The position numbers and the translations under genes are program-made. Positions 45,205-54,423 of a DNA stretch of 64,000 nucleotides are shown here, one piece after another. A model generated the notes under the pieces. That model made no database searches. It saw only the letters and a list, made by a program, of their open reading frames with translations, and was not told the DNA's origin. Positions within the stretch are counted from its first letter, which is position 1. The number at the start of each line of letters is the position of its first letter. Source of the DNA: Pseudozobellia thermophila (GTDB lineage: Bacteria; Bacteroidota; Bacteroidia; Flavobacteriales; Flavobacteriaceae); contig NZ_FQYU01000003.1 in assembly GCF_900141855.1 (NCBI RefSeq), positions 325,939-389,938 of the forward strand, given 5' to 3'.

Positions 45205-46713
45205 CTAAAGGGATTTGTTTTTTGTTAATATTTTTGAACTGAAGACCAAACCTTTTAAATCGTCTTCCGAATGTTTTTTTGTCATTAAACTGACCACTAC
45301 ATTAATGACAAAGCCTACCAAGAAAGACCACCACGAAATGTACAGGAAGGGATCTTCTATATGAAAGAAATGTTCTTTGAAAACATTCAGGAAAACGGCG
45401 AAGGCGATACCGATCACCAAAGCCGAAAGTCCGCCCCACTGCGTGGTTCTTTTCCAAAAGATACCGAGTAGGAGTATGGCGAACAAGGGACCTTGAAAAT
45501 AGGACATAAAAGTTTGTATGGCCACGTATATACCGGGAAAATCGCTGCTGATGGGCGATGTTGCCACACCGAAAATAAGAAGGACCAAAGTCGTTATTTG
45601 TCCCACTTTGAGATAATGTTTGTCGTCTGCGTCCTTTTTGATGAAGGGCTGGTAAATATCCTTGGTAAACAATGTGGCCGTCGAGTTGAGCAGGGAGTCG
45701 ACGCTCGACATCAGACCTGCAAAAAAGGCGGCGAACATGAGGCCCACCAAACCGGGCGGGAGTATACTCTTTATCATCATGGGCAAGGCCTGGTCGCCGT
45801 CGGCCAGGTCGGGGTGCACCACTACGGCCATCAAGCCCGGAAACAGTACCAGTATCGGAATGAACATTTTGAGGGCCGATCCAAAAATCATGCTGGCCTT
45901 GGCGTGCCATTCGTTTTTGGCGGTAAGGCAACGCTGTACAATCGATTGGTTCCCTATCATATAGGCATTGGCCATGACAAAGGTAAGGCCGAACAAAATG
46001 CCCGTCCACGGGAAGGGGGATTTGGTGTCCGAAGGTTGGATAATATCGAAATGGCTTTGGTACTCGGGCCCCATGGTACTGATTTTTTCAACCATGTTTT
46101 CCCATCCCCCAACAGCATGGAGGCCTAGAAAAACGAGGGCAAATCCCCCGATGAACATAATGATCATTTGCACCACATCGGTCATTATTACGGCTGTGAT
46201 CCCTCCGAAATAGGTATATAGGCCGACCACGCCCGCCGTGGATAAGATCGAGATCCATATCGGCCATCCCATCAATACGTTCAGGAGCACGGCACTGGCC
46301 CAGAACAAAACCCCCAGGTCGAGGGCGAAGAACAAGATCCACGTGACCGATGCGATGGTACGCACCGATTTGTTGTACCTGCGCCCTAAGTATTCGGGAA
46401 TGGTATACATACCGCCCCGCCAGAAATAGGGAATAAAAATAAAGGCGGCCAACAGCATCGCCGGAACGGATCCGACCCAGTCAAAATTGCCTACCGATAC
46501 CCCATAACGGTAGGCCTGGCCCGAAACCCCGACAAAATCGAGGGCGCCGATATCGGAGACCACGATCGACATTCCTATGGCCCAAAAAGGCAGGCTCTTG
46601 CCCCCGAGAAAATAGTCTTCCGATGAATTGACGAATTTTTTAAAGTAAAGGCCAAGTAAGAGCATTCCAATTATGTATGCTATTACTATAAAATAATCGA
46701 TTCCGGAAAGCAT
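45205..46713 (-). CDS. Sodium:solute symporter (SSS family)
   Basis: The 502-residue protein has the LeuT-type SSS pattern with about 13 helices: an opening helix IDYFIVIAYIIGMLLLGLYF, GGKSLPFWAIGMSIVVSDIGALDFVGVSG with the Na+-site Ser/Asp region, GRRYNKSVRTI, and FFAGLMSSVDSLLNSTATLFTKDIY, the family signature in helix 8. It probably imports a sugar, cyclitol or related compound with Na+. It is the first gene of the minus-strand operon leading to GH2, DegT, GDPD and Gfo/Idh, and its promoter faces susC across 542 bp. Confidence 0.93.
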   Translation of the reverse strand: MLSGIDYFIVIAYIIGMLLLGLYFKKFVNSSEDYFLGGKSLPFWAIGMSIVVSDIGALDFVGVSGQAYRYGVSVGNFDWVGSVPAMLLAAFIFIPYFWRGGMYTIPEYLGRRYNKSVRTIASVTWILFFALDLGVLFWASAVLLNVLMGWPIWISILSTAGVVGLYTYFGGITAVIMTDVVQMIIMFIGGFALVFLGLHAVGGWENMVEKISTMGPEYQSHFDIIQPSDTKSPFPWTGILFGLTFVMANAYMIGNQSIVQRCLTAKNEWHAKASMIFGSALKMFIPILVLFPGLMAVVVHPDLADGDQALPMMIKSILPPGLVGLMFAAFFAGLMSSVDSLLNSTATLFTKDIYQPFIKKDADDKHYLKVGQITTLVLLIFGVATSPISSDFPGIYVAIQTFMSYFQGPLFAILLLGIFWKRTTQWGGLSALVIGIAFAVFLNVFKEHFFHIEDPFLYISWWSFLVGFVINVVVSLMTKKHSEDDLKGLVFSSKILTKNKSL

Positions 46714-46789
46714 AAAAATCTAATTTGGTGAGCTACAAATTAAATTTAATCCGAAGCAAAACGATTGTTATATCTTGTTTGATTTACAT

Positions 46790-46817
46790 AATAATTTAAC
46801 CTAATGGTTATTTTATT
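46790..46817. promoter_or_regulatory. Imperfect inverted repeat upstream of symporter
   Basis: Twelve-base arms (AATAATTTAACC and GGTTATTTTATT) around TAAT pair with two mismatches. The site lies about 77-104 bp upstream of the symporter start and could be an operator; no regulator gene is adjacent. Confidence 0.4.
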
Positions 46818-47118
46818 GTTGAATTGACCGTCTGTAGAGTCAATATATGTATAGTTTTTAGGCGTTGGGTAAAAACATAAGAAATCTTTCAATGACCTGA
46901 CCGGTCCGCCGGAGGTATAGGTTCCAATGCAAAATCGGCATGGACCTCCCCTTGATTTTCGGAAATTGAAGGTGTGTCCCATTTCAAAAAAGGAGGCCGT
47001 CGTGAAGCGGTAGGGGCGATGGTTTTACTTCCGAAATCCTTTGGCAAATTTTTCATCACTTCAAGTTTTTCGCTAAAATTTGATGATATTTTAACCTTTA
47101 TTTCTTTCTATCTTAAAA

Positions 47119-47136
47119 TAGCAAAAATTGTTGCTA
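47119..47136. promoter_or_regulatory. Palindromic candidate operator upstream of susC
   Basis: The 18-bp sequence TAGCAAAAATTGTTGCTA pairs at 8 of 9 positions about its centre. Dyads of this size are normal for dimeric repressors or activators. It lies about 55 bp before the -7-like box of susC. Confidence 0.5.
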
Positions 47137-47142
47137 AAAAAC

Positions 47143-47167
47143 CATAGATATTGAACAATATACTATG
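47143..47167. promoter_or_regulatory. Second inverted repeat upstream of susC
   Basis: CATAGATATTG and CAATATaCTATG pair fully apart from one extra base in the right arm. The repeat ends 22 bp before the TAGCTTTG box, so a bound protein would touch the -33 region. Confidence 0.5.
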
Positions 47168-47189
47168 TGTTTTTAAGAAAGTTTTAAGA

Positions 47190-47197
47190 TAGCTTTG
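47190..47197 (+). promoter_or_regulatory. Candidate -7 box of susC
   Basis: TAGCTTTG is an exact match to the Bacteroidota consensus TAnnTTTG. It would give a leader of about 50 nt before the start at 47256. The -33 region has only TGTGTTT, so dependence on an activator is possible. Confidence 0.5.
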
Positions 47198-47255
47198 TTG
47201 AGACTAATACCAAAAACTGCAAAAAAATCAATCTTAATTAACGACTGTATCAAAA

Positions 47256-50200
47256 ATGAAAAAACAAAAAATTAAACTATTGCTTCTATTGTTTTTGGGT
47301 TTGTTTGTTACCGACATGGCAGCCCAGAAACTTGTTGAAGGAACGGTTAGTAGCACGGACGGGGAACTTTTACCAGGGGTTTCGGTAGTCTTAAAAGGAA
47401 CCATTACCGGTGTAAGTACCGATTTTGATGGTAATTACAGTATCGAGGTGCCCGGCAACGATGCCGTCTTGGTCTTTTCGTATCTAGGGATGGAGACCAA
47501 AGAGGTAACGGTCGGCGACCAAACTACCTTAAATGTGCTATTGGAAATGTCTTCCGAGGCATTGGACGAGGTGGTCGTAACGGCCTTGGGAATTTCAAGG
47601 GAAAAGAAATCGCTCGGATACTCGGTGGCCGAGGTGGATGGCGATGATGTGACCACGGTAACCCAAGAGAACGCGTTAAACGCCTTGAACGGTAGGGTTG
47701 CCGGGGTTCAGATCAATTCGACGGGAGGTACCGGATCGACCGTCAGCGTTGTGCTTCGCGGGGCCTCTTCGTTGACGACCGACAACCAGCCCCTATATGT
47801 TATCGATGGGGTGCCGCTTACGAGCGGTCTTACCAATATCGGTACCATGGGTAGCGGTATCGCCGTTGATTATGGGGGCGGTATCGGGGACATCAACCCC
47901 GATGACATTGCCAATGTCTCCGTCTTAAAAGGACCTAGCGCCGCGGCACTTTACGGTTCGAGAGGTGCCAATGGGGTAATTATGATCACTACAAAATCGG
48001 GCAGTAAGAGCAAAGGCCTGGGTATTACGTTCACTTCCAGCAACGTGTATGAAACACCCTATAAATTTTTGGAGAAGAGTACACGCTTTGCCAACGGTAG
48101 TCGCCCCGACCCCAATACTACCCAAATCGATGAAACCTCGTCCGGATGGGTGGGACCCGAACTTGATAAAGGTTTAAGTGCGATACAATGGCCATATACG
48201 GATGAGGAAATAGCAAGCGGGGTCGGTATTGCCACCCCCCTAATTTCAAGAGGGGCGAACAATGCCAAAAACTTCTTTGAATCGGCATACACCCTGACCA
48301 ATACCATTGCGATAGAGAACAATACCGACCGAATGAACTACCGGTTGTCGTATACCAACATGAAGCACGAGGGGTTTATTCCCAATTCCGACTTGCACCG
48401 AAATAACTTTGGGATCAATAGCACCTTTGATGTCAACGACAAGTTGAGAATAACATCGAGTTTAAAGTACACGATCTCAGGTGCCGATAACCGGCCATCG
48501 ACTACAGAAAGAAATGCCAACCCTTTACAGGCATTGTACGATATTAACCCCCACATCGATATACGCGATTTAAGGGATTATTGGTTGGTCGAGGGCCAGA
48601 CCCAGAATGCCCCTTATAATTTTGGCGACGACCCATCCGACTTTGAATACAATAACCCGTATTTCATGGCCTATGAAATAAACAATGGTTTTGAGAGAAA
48701 GCGGTTAATGGGCAACATTCAGGCCGATTATAAGTTTACGGATAAGCTTTCCCTAATGGTGCGCTATGCCTATAACGACTCCCATGAGGAAAGGGAAACC
48801 AAGATATCGAGCGGTTTTAGCCGGGAAATGAACGGCGCGTATGGACTGCAGCACCTGAACGGGGTCGAAAGCAACGCCGATTTTTTACTGTCTTATACGG
48901 ATAGGCTCAGTGATAGCTTTGATTTTGGCTTGTCCGGTGGCGGTAACATAAGAAACGTGTCCAACAGTTTTGTATCTACCCAAACAAAGAACGGGGGGGC
49001 TGGTTTGATCATCCCCAACTTATTCTTGCTATCCAATATTGCCTCGGACAACATCGATTATACCGAAACACGCTCGAAAGAACGTGTCAACAGTCTGTAT
49101 GCCTTGGGTAACATCGGTTATAAGGATATGGTATATGTCGATGCCACGCTTAGAAACGATTGGTCGAGTACCTTGCCCGAGGCCGAAAATAGCTTTCTAT
49201 ATCCCTCTGTATCGACCAGTATCTTGGTAAACAATATGTTCGATATGGGAAATAACGTGTCCTTGTTCAAGCTGCGTGTCGGTTGGGCGCAGGCAGGTAA
49301 CGATACGAGTCCGCACAACTTATATGCTATCTTGAGCAATTCGGGCGATTGGGGGGCAGCTTCCCAACTGACCGTAAGCGAAGCCTTGAAAAACGACAAG
49401 ATCAAGGCGGAACTCAATACCTCGACCGAGTACGGGGTCGATCTATCCCTCTTTAAGAACCGCTTGAACATGGATTTCACCTACTATGAGTCCAATAACG
49501 AAAACCAAATATTCCAAAAATCGCTTCCCATATCTTCGGGGGCGACCAGTAAACTGTTCAATGCAGGTAATTTGAACAGTAAGGGCTTCGAGGCCAGTTT
49601 AGGGGGCGTATTGATCGATGGTCCGGACTTGCGATGGAACATGAACCTGACCTACACCACCAACAAAACCATTATTACCGAGTTGGCCGAAGGAACCGAC
49701 TACGTCAATTTTTGGAGCCAGGCAAAAGGAGGGGCGTATACCTGGGTAGGGGAAGAAGTAGGCCAAATCGTCGACAGGGCCTTTGTCCGGGTCGAAGACG
49801 TCAATTCACCCTATTACGGATGGCCCTTGTTGGATGACGAGGGTTGGGAAAACAGTGACAGCACCTTGTCCGACGAAGACGGCAACAGGGTGGCGCCCGT
49901 AATCGGCAATTATAACCCCGATTTTAAAATGGGGCTGCAAACATCCATCCAGTACAAAAATTGGAACCTGTCCATGAATTTTGATTGGAGGAAAGGCGGT
50001 CAATTTGTTTCGCAAACCTATAGGTATATGGAATCGGATTTGCAATCCACCAGGTGGCTTGATAAAGTTTACGACTTGAGCGACGTGGGCGATATACCGA
50101 CCTATATCAAGGAAAATGCCGATGTGTTTTTATCGCCCGACGGGGATTTTTATCCACTCGTCGGAGGCCCAACGGCCGAAGATGGCGGTTTTCCGGTCGA

Positions 50201-50615
50201 CGATTTGAACGATGGGGTGTTTTTACCCGGTGTAATTGGCTATTATGACGAAAATGGAAACTTTATAGCCGAACAAGAGAACATTGGGGGGCCGGGAACG
50301 CAGTACCATACCTATGGGGATAATTACGCATGGGACTTTACACGGGCCTCTACCTTCGATGCCGATTACGTGAAGCTTAGGCAGATCTCAATTGGTTACA
50401 CCTTCCCGGGCAAAGTGTCCGAAAAGTTGGGAATGCGCAACCTATCGCTATCCTTGTTCAGCCGTAATATCATCTTGTGGACAAAGGCCAAAATCAACAT
50501 TGATCCAGAATCTGCTTTTCAATATTCCAACGGCAATCTCTCCCAAGGGGTAGAACGATATAACATTCAGCCTTGGGCAATACCCGTGGGGATCAAACTA
50601 AACGCAAGTTTCTAA
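47256..50615 (+). CDS. SusC/RagA-family TonB-dependent outer-membrane receptor
   Basis: The 1119-residue protein has a signal peptide (MKKQKIKLLLLLFLGLFVTDMA), a carboxypeptidase-like regulatory domain (VEGTVSSTDGELLPGVSV, VFSYLGMETKEVTV), the plug domain (NALNGRVAGVQI, LYVIDGVPL, VLKGPSAAALYGSRGANGVI) and a 22-strand type barrel to the C-terminal Phe (GIKLNASF). SusC proteins import oligosaccharides through the outer membrane with a SusD lid. susD follows 18 bp later. Ligand specificity cannot be read from sequence. Confidence 0.97.
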   Translation: MKKQKIKLLLLLFLGLFVTDMAAQKLVEGTVSSTDGELLPGVSVVLKGTITGVSTDFDGNYSIEVPGNDAVLVFSYLGMETKEVTVGDQTTLNVLLEMSSEALDEVVVTALGISREKKSLGYSVAEVDGDDVTTVTQENALNALNGRVAGVQINSTGGTGSTVSVVLRGASSLTTDNQPLYVIDGVPLTSGLTNIGTMGSGIAVDYGGGIGDINPDDIANVSVLKGPSAAALYGSRGANGVIMITTKSGSKSKGLGITFTSSNVYETPYKFLEKSTRFANGSRPDPNTTQIDETSSGWVGPELDKGLSAIQWPYTDEEIASGVGIATPLISRGANNAKNFFESAYTLTNTIAIENNTDRMNYRLSYTNMKHEGFIPNSDLHRNNFGINSTFDVNDKLRITSSLKYTISGADNRPSTTERNANPLQALYDINPHIDIRDLRDYWLVEGQTQNAPYNFGDDPSDFEYNNPYFMAYEINNGFERKRLMGNIQADYKFTDKLSLMVRYAYNDSHEERETKISSGFSREMNGAYGLQHLNGVESNADFLLSYTDRLSDSFDFGLSGGGNIRNVSNSFVSTQTKNGGAGLIIPNLFLLSNIASDNIDYTETRSKERVNSLYALGNIGYKDMVYVDATLRNDWSSTLPEAENSFLYPSVSTSILVNNMFDMGNNVSLFKLRVGWAQAGNDTSPHNLYAILSNSGDWGAASQLTVSEALKNDKIKAELNTSTEYGVDLSLFKNRLNMDFTYYESNNENQIFQKSLPISSGATSKLFNAGNLNSKGFEASLGGVLIDGPDLRWNMNLTYTTNKTIITELAEGTDYVNFWSQAKGGAYTWVGEEVGQIVDRAFVRVEDVNSPYYGWPLLDDEGWENSDSTLSDEDGNRVAPVIGNYNPDFKMGLQTSIQYKNWNLSMNFDWRKGGQFVSQTYRYMESDLQSTRWLDKVYDLSDVGDIPTYIKENADVFLSPDGDFYPLVGGPTAEDGGFPVDDLNDGVFLPGVIGYYDENGNFIAEQENIGGPGTQYHTYGDNYAWDFTRASTFDADYVKLRQISIGYTFPGKVSEKLGMRNLSLSLFSRNIILWTKAKINIDPESAFQYSNGNLSQGVERYNIQPWAIPVGIKLNASF

Positions 50616-50633
50616 AAAATAAAAAATAAGATT

Positions 50634-52322
50634 ATGAAATCGGTTAAAAACATAGTAATACTATTTCTATTAGTCCCATTGGTAATTATTGTTTCTTGTG
50701 ACGATGGGCTTGTCGAAGTAAACGAAAACCCCAATGGGGTAGAGGCGAGTGTGGTCGATCCCAACCTATTGATCAGCTCGGTAATGACGGGCTTGGCGAC
50801 AAGTACCACAAGTAGGGGGTATTCCGGCGATACCGGTGCCGCCTCACAATACATTCAAAAAGATTCTTGGTCGAGCAATCGCTACGACTGGGAAACGGGA
50901 ACGATTTGGAGCTCCAATTACGCACTGTTGAGAACCAACAAGGTGGCTTACGATAGGGCGGTAGAACTAGGCTTGCCTTTTCACGAAGGGGTTACCTTGA
51001 TCTTAAAATCGATGTTGTTCGGCAATCTGACCGATTACTACGGCGATATTCCTTACTCCGAGGCCTTACAAGCGGGCGATCTGGAAGGGGAACGACCCGC
51101 ATACGACACCCAAGAGACCGTTTATAAAGGTATTATCGCCGATTTGGAAACCGCTTCAAGCCTTTTGGGGGGCTCCAATTATGAGGGAGTCGTAGCAAAG
51201 CAAGATGTATTTTATGGCGGGGATGCCTCAAAGTGGCAGAAATTGGCCAATTCCCTGGCCCTGCGCTACTACATGCGCCTATCGGAGAAATTACCGGCGT
51301 TCGCCGAAGCCGGGGTTACCAGTACCCTTGCGAAACCCTTGATCAGTGACATCGAAGACGAACTGGTCTTAAGTTATGTGGGCGGTATTGAAAGCCAATC
51401 CTGGCCCAGTAGTGGCCAATTTGGTTCGGCATCCGATTTTTATAGGGTAAAGCCCTGTACAACCTTGACGGATAAGTTAAAGGAACTGGACGATCCGAGA
51501 ATTTCAGTCTGGTTTGCGCCGGTTGCCGTGCCCACAAAGGTGGTACCTGCCGCAGAAGTACCGGGCGGTGGCGATATGGCCGAAGAGGACGGTATTCGCT
51601 ATATCAGCGAAGAATCCTTGGATGCCAACGATTATGCGATATACTCGCAGGCAACCTACGCCGCTGACTTGCAGGCAGGTAAAAAATTGATCGATACCAG
51701 TAGTGTTTATGTCGGTTTGCCCGTGGCCGTAAGCGCTGTGGATCCTTATGAATACAATTTGAATGCAGAAGGGTCAAGGGGCGGTACCAATGATTATGTA
51801 TCGCGGATGAACGAGGTTTTTAACCAGAAAGAGGATGGCGGCAACCTGTTAAAGGCAAGGTTGTTTTCTTATGCGGAATTGTCCTTCTTAAAGGCAGAGG
51901 CGGCCATAAGGGGCTGGGGCTCCGATGCCGAAGGCAACTATTTGGAAGGAATCAAGGCCTCGCTCGAAGTATGGGGCGTTGGCGATACCTTTTCCGATTA
52001 TATTACGAATGAAGGCGTCGCTTTCGACGGTACCCTAGAGCAAGTTATGGAGCAAAAGTGGATCGCCAATATGTTCAATGGCGATGAAGCCTATCTGGAC
52101 TGGAGAAGGACCGGATTGCCCGACCTAAAAGCCGGTCCCTTTGCAAGGGAGGATGTTATGCCGTTAAGGTTCATCTATCCGGAAGACGAAATCAATACGA
52201 ACACTACCAATTATATCGAGGCGGCATCCTCATTGGAAGAGACCCCTTACAGTACAACAGATCCCAACGACAGCCCCTACGCCAGGCCATGGATCGTACA
52301 AGGAGTGCCCACGCCTTGGTAA
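50634..52322 (+). CDS. SusD/RagB-family glycan-binding lipoprotein
   Basis: The 562-residue protein has a lipobox (PLVIIVSC) and then the SusD-like helical TPR scaffold of the SusD-like type 2 group: NENPNGVEASVVDPNLLISS, LYKGIIADLE-like DLETASSLLGG, DPRISVWFAP, and LEQVMEQKWIANMFNGDEAYLDWRRTG near the C terminus. It would cap the SusC channel at the cell surface. A strong terminator-like hairpin follows, so the SusCD unit may be expressed above the downstream genes. Confidence 0.95.
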   Translation: MKSVKNIVILFLLVPLVIIVSCDDGLVEVNENPNGVEASVVDPNLLISSVMTGLATSTTSRGYSGDTGAASQYIQKDSWSSNRYDWETGTIWSSNYALLRTNKVAYDRAVELGLPFHEGVTLILKSMLFGNLTDYYGDIPYSEALQAGDLEGERPAYDTQETVYKGIIADLETASSLLGGSNYEGVVAKQDVFYGGDASKWQKLANSLALRYYMRLSEKLPAFAEAGVTSTLAKPLISDIEDELVLSYVGGIESQSWPSSGQFGSASDFYRVKPCTTLTDKLKELDDPRISVWFAPVAVPTKVVPAAEVPGGGDMAEEDGIRYISEESLDANDYAIYSQATYAADLQAGKKLIDTSSVYVGLPVAVSAVDPYEYNLNAEGSRGGTNDYVSRMNEVFNQKEDGGNLLKARLFSYAELSFLKAEAAIRGWGSDAEGNYLEGIKASLEVWGVGDTFSDYITNEGVAFDGTLEQVMEQKWIANMFNGDEAYLDWRRTGLPDLKAGPFAREDVMPLRFIYPEDEINTNTTNYIEAASSLEETPYSTTDPNDSPYARPWIVQGVPTPW

Positions 52323-52372
52323 TACCGTTGGAAAATTGGAAGATATTGCCATTTGTTGTTTGAGTTAATTAG

Positions 52373-52407
52373 CTGAAATTACCTGGGGGAATCCTCAGGT
52401 AATTTTT
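52373..52407 (+). terminator. Intrinsic terminator-like hairpin after susD
   Basis: A 10-bp perfect stem (AAATTACCTG with CAGGTAATTT), extendable by three more pairs including one G-T, closes on a short loop and is followed by T residues. It may fully or partly separate susCD from the enzyme genes. Confidence 0.8.
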
Positions 52408-52491
52408 CACGTTTACGAAAGACAGGGCTTGTTGTTGTTTGCAATTTCAGGCCTAGGCCCTATGCCGTAAACCGGCCTATAATCATTGCGT

Positions 52492-53715
52492 ATGAACCAT
52501 AAATTGAAATATCGTCTCGCTGTTCCGATGGCCCTTTTTGCCCTCTTGCAGCTCCAGTCGCAAAAGGTAAATGAATTTCCAAGCAAATCGGATCCACTTT
52601 ATAAGAAGGTCGATATGTACGATAAGCTGATGTTGGGCAATCACTGGAACGAAGGGGCCATCATGCAGCACGTGATATTTCCGCCGGCAGGCCTGGACAG
52701 GCCGATTATAGGTTCGCAGGCGGATTGTTTGGACCCTACCTCTGAAATGTTGGCGGCCTATTCGCACAAATACGCCATTACAAAAAATGAGGAGGATAGA
52801 AAGATAGCGAATCGCATATTCGAGGCCGTTCTGAAACTTGAAAGGGTGACCGGGGTAAGCGGCCTGGTGGCCCGTAGTTTTAATAAAACCGACAAACCCT
52901 TGTGGCACGAAAAGGTGATGTGGTACGACGAGTGGCACGAATCATCGTCCATGCCCGGTTACCGTTGGTTGGGCGATTTGAGTGCAGATAAGTTCACTTC
53001 TATATTTTACGGGGTCGGTACCTTTTGGGAACTCTGCGCCGATGAAAAGTATAAAAAGAAGGCGGCCGGACTCCTAGACCGGTTTATCGGGCGGGTAGTC
53101 GACAACAATTTCAAGCTTACCGACCTGGATGACAAAATGACCTTGTGGGGCAATTTTTGTCCCGACCTTCCCCATCAATCCCTTAATTCGCTGGAAATGC
53201 TGGCCGCGCTTAAGGTTACCTACAAGATTACGGGCAAGGAACGCTTTAATGCTGCCTACCATATGTTGATCGATCGCTATCATTACGACGACGACCAGAT
53301 CAATTCCAAAATTTTATTTCCAGAAGAATGGCGCAATGTAGGCGACGACTACCATGCGGCGCGATCGCTTTACATGCTGATGCGGTTTGAAGACGACCCC
53401 GACCTGTTGAACAAATACCGTATGAACTTGAATAGGCACTGGTACGACTGGAAGAATATTGAATTTACCTGGGAAAGCACCATCTGGTTTATTATGGTGT
53501 ATTACGTCCTTACCGGCGAAGATGTATTTACCGAAGAAAGAATACAGGCTATCAAGGATATGTGGGGATTTGAACGGCGCACAAGGGAGTTTAAGATTCC
53601 CCAAGATGACGGAAGCTTCGAACTTGTTAAATCCGAAGAGGAAGGTACGGCGGCAGCGATGATCCGTAACTATTGGTTCGGCCGATATTATGGCATTATT
53701 GATGAAAAATGGTAA
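52492..53715 (+). CDS. Secreted (alpha/alpha)-toroid-like protein, possible glycan-active enzyme
   Basis: The 407-residue protein (ATG 52492) has a signal peptide (RLAVPMALFALLQLQSQ) and an all-helical body with hydrophobic/aromatic repeats typical of (alpha/alpha)n barrels: SEMLAAYSHKYAITKN, DKFTSIFYGVGTFWELC, LEMLAALKVTYKITG, HAARSLYMLMRF. The segment VDNNFKLTDLDDKMTLWGNF closely resembles VDNDLYLVDFDGKPTTWGKW in the large protein at 61240-63474, so the two share a domain. Acidic residues (YDEWHESSS, SADKF) could form an active site. No named GH or PL family was recognised. Confidence 0.75.
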   Translation: MNHKLKYRLAVPMALFALLQLQSQKVNEFPSKSDPLYKKVDMYDKLMLGNHWNEGAIMQHVIFPPAGLDRPIIGSQADCLDPTSEMLAAYSHKYAITKNEEDRKIANRIFEAVLKLERVTGVSGLVARSFNKTDKPLWHEKVMWYDEWHESSSMPGYRWLGDLSADKFTSIFYGVGTFWELCADEKYKKKAAGLLDRFIGRVVDNNFKLTDLDDKMTLWGNFCPDLPHQSLNSLEMLAALKVTYKITGKERFNAAYHMLIDRYHYDDDQINSKILFPEEWRNVGDDYHAARSLYMLMRFEDDPDLLNKYRMNLNRHWYDWKNIEFTWESTIWFIMVYYVLTGEDVFTEERIQAIKDMWGFERRTREFKIPQDDGSFELVKSEEEGTAAAMIRNYWFGRYYGIIDEKW

Positions 53716-53718
53716 TTT

Positions 53719-54423
53719 ATGCTTATGAATAGGTATATCGGAACAATGTTGGTGCTTTTTGGCACGACCTATATTTTTGCCCAAAACCGACCCCAGCCGC
53801 CCGAAGGCATGGTCTATGTGGAAGCCGGTAGCTTTATTATGGGGAGTACGTATGGAGACCCCGACGAACGGCCGCGGCATATCGCCTATACAAAGGCCTT
53901 CTTTATCGACAAGTATGAAGTGAGCAATGCCGAGTTTGCCGAATTTGACCCGACCTTTGAATTCCCTACTTCCAAAAAGGACAATGCGGCCATCGTAACC
54001 TGGTCGCAGGCCAATGCTTATGCCCAATGGGCCGGAAAGCGGCTTCCTACCGAAAAGGAATGGGAAAAGGCTGCGAGGGGCGTGGATGGACGGATTTTCC
54101 CCTGGGGAAATACCTACGACAATACCTATGTGGTATGGGATCAAAAAAGTACAAGGGGAACCTCGATAGCCAAACCTACCAGCCCCTATGGTTGCTATGA
54201 TATGGCAGGCGGGGTATGGGAATGGACCGCGGATTGGTATAAACCCTACCCGGGTAACGATGTGCCGATGGAACAATATGGCGAAACCTATAAGGTGATG
54301 CGGGGCGGTTCCAACTTTAACAACCATTCCTTTATACGCACTTCACATAGGTATTACCTGTTGCCCGAAGATTTAAGGGCCTATCCCGTGGGATTTAGAT
54401 GTGTTTTAGATGTTAAAAAATGA
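53719..54423 (+). CDS. SUMF1-fold (formylglycine-generating enzyme-like) protein without catalytic Cys pair
   Basis: The 234-residue protein has a signal peptide (NRYIGTMLVLFGTTYIFA) and one SUMF1 domain: GMVYVEAGSFIMGST, KAFFIDKYEVSNAEFAEF, AGKRLPTEKEWEKAARG, YDMAGGVWEWTADWY, and VMRGGSNFNNHSFIRTSHRYYLLPE. True FGE has two Cys in the last segment (GGSYMCHRSYCYR pattern); here that segment has none, so sulfatase activation is unlikely. Such proteins often act as binding or structural modules. No sulfatase gene is in the window. It overlaps the next gene as ATGA. Confidence 0.85.
   Translation: MLMNRYIGTMLVLFGTTYIFAQNRPQPPEGMVYVEAGSFIMGSTYGDPDERPRHIAYTKAFFIDKYEVSNAEFAEFDPTFEFPTSKKDNAAIVTWSQANAYAQWAGKRLPTEKEWEKAARGVDGRIFPWGNTYDNTYVVWDQKSTRGTSIAKPTSPYGCYDMAGGVWEWTADWYKPYPGNDVPMEQYGETYKVMRGGSNFNNHSFIRTSHRYYLLPEDLRAYPVGFRCVLDVKK

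Larger units (their letters stand above)
46714..47255. other. 542-bp divergent intergenic region between symporter and susC
   Basis: No credible gene was found; the only longer frame is AT-biased and lacks protein-like composition. The region has three inverted repeats (46790-46817, 47119-47136, 47143-47167) and a -7-like box at 47190. The middle is more GC-rich than the ends. It probably controls both the symporter operon and the susC operon. Confidence 0.6.

Noticed and set aside
46746-46982. 78-codon minus-strand frame in the symporter-susC gap
   Set aside because: Non-coding composition, and it overlaps inverted repeats; no recognisable motif.
53314-54327. 337-codon open frame on the minus strand
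   Set aside because: It lies antisense to the toroid and SUMF1 genes, both of which have signal peptides and family motifs; its translation has biased, low-complexity composition.
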